A DNA stretch of 64,000 nucleotides. It comes from Zopfochytrium polystomum. Its lineage: Eukaryota > Chytridiomycota > Chytridiomycetes > Chytridiales > Chytridiaceae. The stretch covers positions 248,001 through 312,000 of the forward strand of contig JAIVFJ010000039.1 of assembly GCA_025765615.1 (NCBI GenBank), read 5' to 3'. The first letter of the stretch is position 1; every line of letters starts with the position of its first letter. A program made the translations under genes and the position numbers. The notes beneath the pieces are model-generated. The model searched no databases and was not told where the DNA came from. It was given only the letters and a program-made list of their open reading frames with translations. This document shows, piece by piece, positions 12,421 to 22,324 of the stretch.

Positions 12421-13380
12421 CTCAGAGAGAGAGACAGACAGAGAGAGAGAGAGAGAGAGAGAATAGAATAGAGATTAGGCAGACAGAAAAGGGGTTCCCT
12501 ACTCAAGAATTCCAAGAAAAAAACAAAAATAGATGCAGATAACGGCTGATTCCACCGTGATATGATTGATTGATTGTGCCTGGAGAATCTTCGTCGTCTG
12601 TCTGTGTGTCTGCGTCCCTCTCTGCTCTCTCCTCCTCTCCTAGTCGGTGAATTGTTTCCCGGAAGCCTCCCGATCACGCAAACATGACATTCACCAAAAC
12701 AAACCAACAAACAAACAAACAAACGAATCAACGAACGTGGCGACCCACGTCATCATCTGTCCATCCACACTCCTTTCGCTCCCTCCCTCCCTCTCTCCCT
12801 CCCTCCCTGCCTCCCTCCCTCCTCATTTTCCGTGAGTGATAAAGATCAAAGATATATTAGCGGCGCCTCGCTGATGGGCGGCGGGAACGGGCGCGTGTTC
12901 TACATGCAATGCAAAGCAGGGGGAACAACACGCGAGCCCTCCGCAAAAGGCGGCCCCAACCGACAGAGAAACCGAAGCACCCCCCCCACAAAGATTGGCT
13001 TTCTGTTTTTGTTGTTCGATCATCGACCCCTTCGGCCCCTCGACCCACCCACCCAACCTCACCCCCCCACCCAACCCCGTGCGAAACAAGCAAGTCGCGG
13101 TGGGCAGAAACACCCTCCACTCAGACACCAAACTGTCTCCCCAAAATGCAGTCCACACGCACCCAACCAACTATCCCACGCTCGTCTGTCCACCACAACC
13201 TCAACCCCCCCAGTCCGAAACTGAATCAAAAAAGCGAGGACAGGGCAGAGAAAAGGAAGGAAGGACCAAAGGACGGTCAAATACACACACACACACACAA
13301 CACACACACACACACTCACTCACTCACACACAAACTGACTCACACAGCAAACACAAAACACAAACGCACTCACACACAAG
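12421..13380. repeat. Cluster of simple-sequence repeats
   Basis: The tracts in order are GA/GACA (about 12425-12465), AACA/AACG (12700-12735), CCCT/CCTC (about 12776-12825), and CA plus CACT (about 13280-13380). Open frames across the block are only readings of these repeats. The block separates the small mitochondrial-type gene from the zinc-knuckle gene, both on the minus strand, and probably includes UTR and promoter sequence. Confidence 0.8.
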
Positions 13381-13575
13381 TTACAGCGAGAGAGGGACGG
13401 GGGAAAAATAAAAGTAGCGGAGCCAAAAACGTCCCTAGGGCCGCAGTGTGCTACTCGTGGAAAAGAAAGAAAATGGAGAAGAAAAAAAAAACATCGACAC
13501 CAATCCCACACACCCCCCCGCCACCCCACCGTCCAGCCCCAGCAACCCCCCCAACGAAAAACCAAACCGCGATCA

Positions 13576-15171
13576 TCAAGCGACGGGCTCCCCGTCGACA
13601 ATATCGAGGTCAATGCGCGCGCCGCCACCCGCCGGGTCGAGCGGGAGCCGGTCCGCCGGCCTGAGCTCGCACGTTTTTGCCTGGTGGCCGAGGTCGCCGC
13701 ACACGTAGCACCGGCGGGACTGGGGACAGTCTTTGGAGAGGTGGCTAGGGCGGGTGTGAGAGACAGCGAGGAGGAAAGAGGTCGGCGCGACGGTCAGACA
13801 TGGAGGCCATTCGAACCCTGCGTGAGGACATTGGTCGTGTCGAAAAAGTCCAACACGCACGAAGCATCACACCAGCAACAACATCATCAAGACTCACCCC
13901 GCCTTCTTGCACACCCAGCAGATCTGCGCGTTCGTACAAAACTTGGCCACGTGGCCGGCGCCCCCACATCGCAGGCAGATGAGGGCCGCGGCGCCCGCGT
14001 TCGGGTGGCCGCCGCCGCCGCCGAACTGGTGGTGTGGCGGCATCCCGCGTCCCGCAGGCACCACCATCCCCCCGCGTCCGAGTCCCGCCGCCGCCGCCGC
14101 CGCCGCCCGTCCCGCGGTCGGGCACTCGCGCGCGAAATGGCCCATGCCGCCGCACGCGCGGCACACGAGATGCGGCGCGCGGATGAACGCCTGCTGCGGG
14201 TGTTGCTGCTGGTGCTGTTGGTGCGGCGCCATCGGGCCGCCGCCGTTCGCCATGCCGCCGCCGCCGCGGCCCAGGGTCGCCGCGACGCGCTCGGCCTCGA
14301 GCTTGAACGAGCACGTTCGGGCGAGGTGACCGAGGCGGCCGCAGTGGAAGCAGCCGGTCGTCGCAGTGCCGCCGCCCCCAGAGGCGAGCGCGGCAGGGGA
14401 AGGGGTCGGGACGGGTTTGGTGGGGCAGTCGCGGGAGAGGTGGTCGATGGCTTGGCAGCGGTAGCAAGCGCGCGGGGCGCGAGGGTGTGGGCATTCTATG
14501 GGTTTGGGTTTGAGGGGGTTTTTTTTTATTTTTTTTATTTTTTTTTTTTTTCCCCCAGGCGACGGGTTAACGATTAACTTCTGTCAAAACCGGTGGAGAT
14601 CGCAAACCTTTGTTCGTGTGTCCTGGTTCCTGGCAATTATAGCTGACATGGAGGATCGCGAAGCCGTCGATGACGAATGGGTGGTGTGGTAGTCGCCCAG
14701 ATCCGATCGGAGTGGCCAAGAGGGTCATTGATCAATGGGGAGCAGCGACGGCCAGCCCGCGGGGTCCAACGCGAACACAAGCAAGAAAAACGGTGGAGCA
14801 GCAAAGGAAGGAGGAGCGTCTACTCACCAGACGGCGACGGGGCGATCGCACGAGCTGCTGAGATGCCCCATGCGCCCGCACACGAAGCAGTAGCTGCGGG
14901 TCGTCGCTGCCGATGATGCTGCGCCGGTCACACCCGCTCCCGATCCTGCCAATCCTCCTCCTCCTCCTCCTCCTCCTCCGCCTCCTCCTCCTACGCCCGC
15001 TGCTGCTCCTCCCGCCATCGGTGGTGGATGATGGACCATGAGGCTGTGCGGTGGCTGCTGCTGCTGCTGCTGCTGCTGCAAGATCGGTGCGCCGGCCGCA
15101 CCAGGTGGTGGGAACACGCCGCCGACGCCGCCGTTGTGCGGCGCTGGAGTCGCCATCATCATCGGATGCAT
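13576..15171 (-). CDS. Multi-CCHC zinc-knuckle nucleic-acid-binding protein (CNBP/Gis2-like)
   Basis: Spliced gene with at least seven CX2CX4HX4C knuckles. In order they are CFVCGRMGHLSSSC, CYRCQAIDHLSRDC, CFHCGRLGHLARTC, CRACGGMGHFAREC, CLRCGGAGHVAKFC, CWVCKKAG|HLSKDC (split by an intron) and CYVCGDLGHQAKTC. The intron at 13745-13897 (GTGAGT...CTAG) restores the sixth knuckle exactly. The first exon ends at 14828 before GTGAGTA. Its join to the second coding block (starting near 14480) is unresolved, because the nearest acceptor gives a stop, so a small exon may be missing. I take the ATG at 15171 (MHPMMM), although the frame is open to 15342. Between knuckles lie poly-Gly and poly-Gln tracts. 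CNBP/Gis2/Byr3 proteins bind G-rich single-stranded nucleic acids and mRNA. A similar role is inferred. Confidence 0.82.
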
Positions 15172-16512
15172 GGTTGTCGCCTGTCCGCCGGTCTCGCGCT
15201 CACTGGGTTGACTTGACTCCCACCGTGTCAAAGCGCGATTTTTCTCCCTTTTCTTGTTGGTTGTTCTCGGACATTTATTATTTGCTGCACTGCTTTTCGT
15301 GATTTGGTTATTCGACAAGACCTGATGGTCTTGACTGCTCAATAACTACCACCCCAAGGCTCCGACGAGCATACAATAAAACAACTCCAGTTTTCATAAG
15401 TGAAGCCATGCAAGATGAACCGTGAAGGCTGCATCATCTACAAAAGAACTCGAATCCAGCAAAGACTACACAAAGGCAAGTCAAAACTCGCTCCAGAGTC
15501 CTCAACACCGTCCAGCAACCGGCGCCGTCGTTCAAGCACTCATGTCGACGCCGCCTTTTCACTGGGGGTACATTGACAAGCTAGACCCGCAGCCGGTTGC
15601 GGGTTCGCAGCGCTCAACTCACCAACCACTACGGCCACTGCTTCCCTACTCACCCCGACGTCCACCGGCTTGTCATCGTCCTCGTCCTCTCCGCGGCCTC
15701 TTCGTCGGCCGTCAGCTATGCCCGCCACGCGGTGATCCTCACCCCCGCCAGCTCTCCACCTCTTTTCCATCCCCATCGACGGACCGGGAGCGACGCCCAA
15801 TACTACCCTCCGCCTCGCAAGCGGCCGGTTTCGCGTCAGCTTCAACAATATGACGGTGTTTGGCGAAGGCTTCCAAGGTTAGTGATCTTGTTTTCTTCGG
15901 GGCCAAAAGAGACTCACAAATACCGAATCTGAATCAAGGAACGGGTGATATCGTGATTTGCGAGGCACCGTCACCAACAAAGTGTGCCTTGGGGCTACAG
16001 TTGTGATTGAGCTGAAGAAAACAGCGAATGTTAGCGGGCAACGTTAGCCGCAGGCTCCTGCTGAGCTTCTGGTAGTATCTTCCATCTCAAGATATCCGGT
16101 CATTGCGATGTTGTCCAACCTTGGTGATCACAACGAGGTATTTTGGTGGACCACGGTGGACGTAAAACCAAACAGATTGCACGCCCGAGTGTCGTTAAGT
16201 CTGCTTTTTGATTTAAAACAGTTAGAGAGCGTAACACACCCTGGAAGTCGCTCTGGAGTTCTGTGCCCAGTGCCAAAATCAATCTCAATGATGCCAAATT
16301 GAGCCAACCTTTGGACCAAGTCGGTAACGAGGAAATTCCCATCTTTGGTTTGCAAATACCATTTCCGTGCAAATGGTATATTGGCGCCCCCGCGAGCCCT
16401 CCACTTGGCCCCTTTCCGACTGTGCTTGGGAGACGGAAGAGGGGGGAGACAGGGAGAATGACGTGGATCGGTCCGTTCGCCGAAAGGCCAAAAAAACAAA
16501 ACACAGGCAGAC
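15172..16512. other. Spacer, no supported gene
   Basis: It holds the promoter side of the minus-strand zinc-knuckle gene and the 5' flank of the nuclease-kinase gene. All three plus frames around 15.42-15.93 kb stay open for 100-140 codons, but each is Pro/Ser/Arg-rich, no domain is seen and the minus strand is equally open. I treat these as compositional. A degenerate coding remnant is possible. Confidence 0.4.
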
Positions 16513-19011
16513 ATGTCAAACCAATTCTCACCCTCTCATGAGCCAACAAGTGGCCCTGTGCCTCATCCTTTCGCTGCACCGTTCCCAATGGCGCCTTCAC
16601 AGGTTACTCCCGCACCCCAAAGCCAATTTGGCACTTTTCCTTTGATCGCGCCACAGCAACCAATTCATGAAGCGATGTTTGCGCCTGGCGGTGTGGAACC
16701 TGGTGGCCAGATGTTGACAGCTACCCATGATAGGGAACGACCTGATCAACGTCTGCCACAGTCCCAGCAGATGATCGAGATTATGTCCCGGCAGTTCAAT
16801 GTGCGTTTTGATCAGTGCGAGCAGCGTCTACAAAGGCTCGAGCAGTCTCTACAAAGGCTCGAGCAGTTCAACCTCACGGCGAGTGAGCTTGGGCGGCAAT
16901 GGACGCCGTTCGCCCAATCTGACCACCGCAATGACTGGGTGCAAGGACTCCTCAATTTCCTTGAATCCGACCAAGCAAAGCAGATCATGGCCCCACTCGC
17001 CTCTGGAAGAAGACGGCTGGATTCTGTGATACAGGCATGCCGTACTGCTAGGTGGACCGAAATGAGCCGAGCTTTTGAAAACGATCCGCGGAAGTTTGGG
17101 GAGAACCTTCTGCGAAGGCCAGAGGAATTGGCGGTCACGCTGAATCTACCGCAGCTCATTGGATTAGGCTACGCCACTAACCACCCCAGCCGACCTGTGT
17201 TTTTACTGAAAGGAGACTCTCCAAAATTAAGCAAAGACGACTTTGTTGTCAATCGAATTTTCGATTTCTCTCCGCTCGACTTGACTGACATGACTGAGCT
17301 GCAGACGTGCTGGTCGGTGAGCGATGCTTACCAAAGACGCTATCCGAAGGTGCGATTTTTCTGCGAGAAGCTCTCGCAACTGCAGATCGTTTCTGGTGCG
17401 CAGAGATTGGACTCGTTCAAGGAAGAGCTGCAAAGGGCCAAGTTGACTTATTCAGCATTTTTCTCGGAGGTTGATATGGATGACGACGAGGATGTTGGGA
17501 AGAGAAAAGCACCCATCTCAAGATATGAGGAATGCCTGTCGCGAGAAACGAAGGAAGAGTGCAACAAGCGGTTTTTCTTTGGCGGCTCGGAATTAGCGCT
17601 CGATTCGACTGTCTTGAACCCAATCGTCGACAAGATTGTTTCGCTCCATTCGGGTTTCGAAAGAAACCACTACGTCGAGGTTCCCATGTGCTTAGCTTGG
17701 AATGGAAAGCTCCTAAGCTACCGACCGAGGCCCGATATTTCCATTTGTCGGCGTCTCGGAAGGAGTGGACTTACGTTCCATCCCCTTCTTGCCGAAACAA
17801 AAACTTCCATTTCTGCAGACAAAGCAGGTGGACAGCTTGCCAGGCTAGTTTTCATGGCGTGCCACAATCTGAAAGTGCTGGAGGCCTCCGGTGCCCGACT
17901 GGAAGATTCCACAGTTGCATTACTTCAAATCGTGGGACTGCGCGCGGACCTATATATGGTGAATTTTGCCGATAACACATCAAGCGACATCGAGTTTTGC
18001 CGCGTCATGTCTTACAACTTGATGAAGAAGAGGCATCGCTTTGGGCTGGCATTCCATTTGTTTAATCTTCGGTGGACATTTAAAACGGGGGACCCAACCA
18101 TTGATGTCAGCTCATTGGATGAACTTCGCCGCGAGTTTGGAGATAGTTCCTTCACCTCGAGCAAGCCTCATTCAACTGGTAGTGGGCATGGGAGTGACAG
18201 CCACTCGCCAGGAGCTTCGTATCCGTCGGGCTCACCAAAAGGATCAACAAGCTTCGGGACCCTCCGTGAACACTATGGAGCTATCTCCAGCCTTTTACAC
18301 GAGGCAGGACTATCGCATTTGGTCCCACACCGTTGTACTACGTTTGACTGTAGCATTCTCTTTGGTGAAGTTGATGGCCACTCTGTCTGCGTAAAAGTTG
18401 TGGTTGGGGAGAGAGGCAGCCGTGAGGCGTCCAACCTGAAGGTGTTCAACTCAGCATCCGAACGATCGGATCCTCGAAATCGAGTGATCAAGTTGCTTTC
18501 GGATGTTGATTTGGGCATAATCAACGGCAAATCTGCGCGCGCGCTAATATTCCCACGAGTGACGCCACTGCCGGATGCCGTACCTTTGGATGTCGACACT
18601 GCCGAACTGATTGCATTCGAACTCCGTCACTGCCTGGAGTACCTTCACGGAATGGGGTTTGTCCATCATGACCTCAAGCCGTCGAACATGGGCTTAGTTG
18701 CGACTGCTGCAGGAAGCAAGCGAATTGTTCTATTTGATCTTGGATTAATGGAATTCTATGCAGGTGACAAAACCAAGGCCTTAACGAATGGAGGATGGAG
18801 GGGCACAGAGGAATATCTCCCTCGGCACGTTGTTGGCTCGGACGCACCACACAATCCGTTCGACTTGGACGTCTATGCTCTAAATCGGACGCTTGGTTGG
18901 ATTGCTTACAACACCATCCCAAGCAAAACAGGAACCTTCCCTCTTGCAAGCCCTACACTGCCTGAAGGAAAGCGTGGGGAGGACGAGGGTCATGTCAGTG
19001 GCATCGCGTGA
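16513..19011 (+). CDS. PD-(D/E)XK nuclease-like domain fused to protein kinase (Crinkler/CR-type)
   Basis: Intronless 832-residue frame. The N-terminus is Pro/Gln-rich, followed by a short heptad segment (QRLQRLEQSLQRLEQF, about 115). A middle domain has the restriction-endonuclease-fold signature: an Asp in RPDISI (about 406), AETKTS giving ExK (about 428) and a following GGQLARL helix. The C-terminal kinase (about 595-815) has a lysine in VCVKVV, a modified catalytic loop HHDLKPSN (HHD replacing HRD), DLGL replacing DFG, and an activation segment GGWRGTEEYLP. All core catalytic residues (K, D, N, D) are present, so it looks active. Nuclease-plus-kinase fusions are known among the Crinkler-RHS-type (CR) effectors of fungi and oomycetes. 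I see no signal peptide and no LFLAK-type header. Function as effector or self/non-self toxin is inferred. Confidence 0.82.
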   Translation: MSNQFSPSHEPTSGPVPHPFAAPFPMAPSQVTPAPQSQFGTFPLIAPQQPIHEAMFAPGGVEPGGQMLTATHDRERPDQRLPQSQQMIEIMSRQFNVRFDQCEQRLQRLEQSLQRLEQFNLTASELGRQWTPFAQSDHRNDWVQGLLNFLESDQAKQIMAPLASGRRRLDSVIQACRTARWTEMSRAFENDPRKFGENLLRRPEELAVTLNLPQLIGLGYATNHPSRPVFLLKGDSPKLSKDDFVVNRIFDFSPLDLTDMTELQTCWSVSDAYQRRYPKVRFFCEKLSQLQIVSGAQRLDSFKEELQRAKLTYSAFFSEVDMDDDEDVGKRKAPISRYEECLSRETKEECNKRFFFGGSELALDSTVLNPIVDKIVSLHSGFERNHYVEVPMCLAWNGKLLSYRPRPDISICRRLGRSGLTFHPLLAETKTSISADKAGGQLARLVFMACHNLKVLEASGARLEDSTVALLQIVGLRADLYMVNFADNTSSDIEFCRVMSYNLMKKRHRFGLAFHLFNLRWTFKTGDPTIDVSSLDELRREFGDSSFTSSKPHSTGSGHGSDSHSPGASYPSGSPKGSTSFGTLREHYGAISSLLHEAGLSHLVPHRCTTFDCSILFGEVDGHSVCVKVVVGERGSREASNLKVFNSASERSDPRNRVIKLLSDVDLGIINGKSARALIFPRVTPLPDAVPLDVDTAELIAFELRHCLEYLHGMGFVHHDLKPSNMGLVATAAGSKRIVLFDLGLMEFYAGDKTKALTNGGWRGTEEYLPRHVVGSDAPHNPFDLDVYALNRTLGWIAYNTIPSKTGTFPLASPTLPEGKRGEDEGHVSGIA

Positions 19012-19630
19012 GAAGCAGAGGAGGAGGTTAATTTATACTTGAATGCTGCGAAAATCGTGGTCTTGCATGCTGGTAATTTAATAATAAAACGATGGGCAAG
19101 TTCTTGTAATTTATTGAAGGACTAAAAATCATTTGCCCTTTTTTGCTAGTTATTATTAGCCCCTTTTTGCCTTGTTTATGGGAGTTCTCTTGAGAGGAAA
19201 AACTACCGATCAAGTCTCAATCAGATTGAACACCCCACTTACCTGGTTAACGAACTCCAGTAGGGGGTTTTTGAAAGGCATGAGGCGGGCGGGGACAGGT
19301 CGCCACCGGCGGTGGAGCGGCGATGGCCCAGAACCGCCCACCAATCACCCAAAAAGATGTTTGGGCATGATCCATTTATTGGTGAAAAAAGAGATCGACA
19401 TCTTCATCTTCACCCATCACAACCGATCCTGGTCGCGCTTGGGAGTCCTTTGGTATGACTGTTATTCAAAGAAAAAGAGACTCAATCCCACCTCGCTCAC
19501 GATTTTCGATAAACTTCTACTCCGATCTGCGTGTTCATCACTAGAGAAGATATCCCTTATGCCGTCAATGGACAAGTCATTTCCGTTTGGTATGGGCCTA
19601 AGTTTGCATCTGGATGTCAGAGAAGCGCCT

Positions 19631-20307
19631 TCAAGGAGACTTCGGTCTCACTAACACGCCGTAGATCGGATCGCCTTTCAGTAGCTTCATATTGACAGTT
19701 ACCTGAAAAGGGATTAGATCAACAGCAAAACTCAGCCGTCGACAAACCCTCAGTACTGAGTTGACCCGAGAGTCTTGTAACAGCAGACGCCGGGAAGTCG
19801 TTCGCGAACCCGCACACTCTGCCAGATTGATAACAGCGCTTCCCACGTCCTCGCTGCTCTTTCCCCCATTTACTTCCTGCTAATATGTGAGCAGGAGAAG
19901 AGCTATGGAGAAGGTGACACCGTGCCTGTTTGATCACTATTTGAAGTTCACACTGTTGAAGGACGTTGTCCTTTCCGACATACATCCCGGCTTCGAAGAC
20001 GGCGGACGAGTTCCAAGTGACAACGTGATCGCTGACCGTTGCACTGTTGTTGCTTGGGAGTGAGGACGAATTTCATTTTGCGCACGCTGTACCGCTGAGT
20101 GAGACCCTTCGCACCGCTGCTACGCAATCTCCATTTTGCGAAGTAGAATCCACTGACGTAAGGTATGTTTATGAGATCCAGAATCACGCATTCCACTTGG
20201 AATACCAGCTTCTGAGGTGTAGGGGATGCAAAAGACGGCCTTTAAGCTGAGCAGCCGTTGAGCTGAGCAGGCGCGGCCGGCATGTTTACCTTCCTTGCTG
20301 AAAACAT
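19631..20307 (-). CDS. FAM102: FAM102/EEIG1-like N-terminal C2 (NT-C2) protein
   Basis: Five exons, none long: 20290-20307, 20093-20211, 19926-20031, 19748-19876, 19631-19702, giving 147 residues with every phase consistent. The protein starts MFSARKKLVFQVECVIL. It reads as one NT-C2 domain: LINIPYVSGFYFAKWRL, then DHVVTWNSSAVFEAG, ELQIVIKQEVNGGKS, VGSAVINLAECAG, NSVLRVTVNMKLLKGDP. These blocks match the order in animal FAM102A/EEIG1, including the terminal GDP. NT-C2 domains bind membranes or Rab-linked partners, so a trafficking role is inferred. Introns are 78, 61, 49 and 45 nt. Intron 3 uses a GC donor (CAG|GCACGG), because the only nearby GT gives a stop. Unlike the animal proteins it has no long C-terminal tail. 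Confidence 0.88.
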
Positions 20308-20732
20308 TGAGGTGGACCGAGGGTGTCTTGTCAGAGTGGCCAAGTATTCCCAATCTTGGTCGTGCTCGGCACTGCGAAGCCACGACGGCGATCCCGGCTC
20401 GCAGATTCGCGATCTAGTCCGGCCTCGAGACTGACGTCTTTAAGGAGGAGCGAAGGAAGGGGTGGAGATGGTGGGATCTATCGCGCTCTATGGGCCTCTC
20501 CTATGAGAGACAGAAAGGAAGAATGAGAATATCCGACAACACACTGCCGACTGAATTCCGCCGGACTGGGTTGCAGTCGGCCAGCAAGGTTTCTCCGGTC
20601 GACAGAACCAAGACGATGATGGTTCCAATCAGAATGGGATCCACCTTGAAAAATAATGCTGCCTGCACCGCACAGGGAGACAGGATTGGCGCAGGTGATG
20701 CACCACACAGTCTAATGGGAATAAGGCCTCGG

Positions 20733-20935
20733 TGACGGTGAGTAACTCCGCGAACTTACCAAATCAAAGAACAGCAGAAGTGATTGATACCTATTTCCAA
20801 GCCAAAAACCTTTTATTAATGACAGGTCAAACAACAAACAAGAACCACCTTCGTGACATTGAGTAGCTCCTGCTCACTTATCAAATCGAAGAACAGCACA
20901 AGTGATGAGTACCAAACATCAATAAAGGGAAGGAA
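20733..20935. repeat. Degenerate tandem duplication (~80 bp unit)
   Basis: Two diverged copies lie at about 20733-20818 and 20853-20935. Both read GTGAC..TGAGTA.CTCC, then a TTA.CAAATC.AAGAACAGCA.AAGTGAT core, then AATAAAGG or ATTAATGA. The copies differ by several substitutions and small indels. No coding potential is seen. The repeat lies just upstream of the decayed nuclease-kinase remnant and may come from the flank of that repeated family. Confidence 0.6.
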
Positions 20936-21186
20936 AGGTCAAATAAAGTCCAAAACAAATTGAAGGGAAAAGGGGTCAAGCGCACGAGCGCACGGCCGTG
21001 ACGCGGCAGCGTAGCGTGCGCAGGTGAGAGAGGAGGAAAGTGAGAGCGAGGGAGAGAAAGAGAAAGGGCAAGAGAGAAAGAGAGTGAGAGTGAGAGAACG
21101 GAAGGGAGAAGTTTTGGTCCGAGCCATGCGCGCGAACGTGAGAAGTCGAAGAAAAGGGGATATGTCAGGGAGGAACAACTGCAACC

Positions 21187-21478
21187 GTAACCTGAGGAAT
21201 ACCTTCCTCCGCATGTTGCTGGCTCGGACGCGCCACAAAATCCGTTCGACTTGACCATCATTGTTCCAAATCGGACGATTGATTGTTAACGCTCACAACA
21301 GCATCTCAAAGAAAAGAGCAAGCTTCCTTCGCGAGAGCTTTACACTGTGTGAAGTGGAAGCGTGTGGTGGGCGAGGAGGGTTATGTGAGCGGCACCGCAT
21401 GAGAAGCAGAGAAGTGATGTTATACGTGAATGCTGCGAAAATCGTTGCCTTGCATGCTGATATTTTAAAAATAGAATG
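21187..21478 (+). pseudogene. Decayed copy of the 3' end of the nuclease-kinase gene
   Basis: The segment aligns collinearly with 18806-19080: the end of the kinase domain, the stop codon and the 3' flank of the intact gene. Shared blocks include GTTG.TGGCTCGGACGC, AATCCGTTCGACTTG, CATGAGAAGCAGA vs CGTGAGAAGCAGA (end of frame) and GTGAATGCTGCGAAAATCGT vs TTGAATGCTGCGAAAATCGT. Several indels break the reading frame. Nothing upstream of about 21187 matches, so only the last ~200 coding bases and 3' flank survive. This shows the locus was duplicated and then lost. Confidence 0.8.
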
Positions 21479-22324
21479 AGCGTTACTTAAATTCCTTTGG
21501 TTCTCAACTGTCTAGTTGCCGCAAAATGCCAATTTGCTCTGAGGCAACATTCTATCAAGACTCTTTTTGCTGCTCCTTGTATTCGACTCAAGTGAAGTAG
21601 GAAGTTTCGCCCCCGAATACGCCAAGAACATCAATCTCGGCTGCAGCGGTGAGTATTGGCAATAATTCGTGAAAGGGCGCCGTACGTAAGATGCTCAACC
21701 TATTTTTTTCAACATCTTCAATTTGCACAAAAGAGCCAGCGCAAGCATCTGAAAGGTAGAAAACCGAGCCAAACGGAATGTCAACATGGACAATATAAAA
21801 ATCAAAACCACGGTAGTTCTCGGATGTCCCGCTTGCAACAAATGGAAGTAAGTGTTGGGAAAGTAACATTGGGGATGTGGAACTCACCGGTTTGTGGACG
21901 GTCGGGCAGTCAACGATGCAAAACAACAGCGGCTACAAGGCAAACCGCGCAAGATACTTATGAAACACCATTTACTACCCATTCTGTGGAGGAAGTTGGG
22001 TTGAACGGATTGCAGTTGAGATTGAGACAGAATCTTGAAAAAAGGAAACCCCGTTCTTTCTCTTTCGTCTTTTTCATTTCGGGGTATTATTCAAAATGCC
22101 ACTTAGTTCATTAAGAAAACGGGAGAAGGCTCTCTAGGGTAGGGCATTAATGGACACAACTGTCGAAGAGATGAGGGATTCTCTGGTAACACAAGCGCAT
22201 GAGAGAAAGAATCAGACTAAAGCAGTTCACTGGAAGCTGGACGATCCTACGAGGTCGAAATTTTTGCTGCACGGACGACAGCGAGGGGTTTTGGCAGGGG
22301 ATATCAGATTCGTGCCCGCGATGA
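21479..22324. other. Spacer, no supported gene
   Basis: The spacer lies between the nuclease-kinase remnant and the 3' end of the minus-strand HET-like gene. Short frames on both strands lack motifs. Confidence 0.45.

Noticed and set aside
13280..13380. CA/CACT tract considered as a CRISPR-like or telomeric array
   Set aside because: There are no spacers and no regular unit. It is a simple microsatellite in nuclear eukaryotic DNA.
12857..13664. Long frames rich in Thr-His, Pro or Val-Cys
   Set aside because: Translations of CA, CCCT and related repeats, with no conserved motif.
13800..13820. tRNA B-box-like sequence on the minus strand (GGGTTCGAAT)
   Set aside because: No matching A box, acceptor stem or anticodon arm could be folded around it, and it lies in the intron of the zinc-knuckle gene.
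15422..15932. Three overlapping plus-strand frames of 100-140 codons
   Set aside because: All frames and the opposite strand are open and Pro/Ser/Arg-rich, which indicates composition rather than a gene. No domain was recognised.
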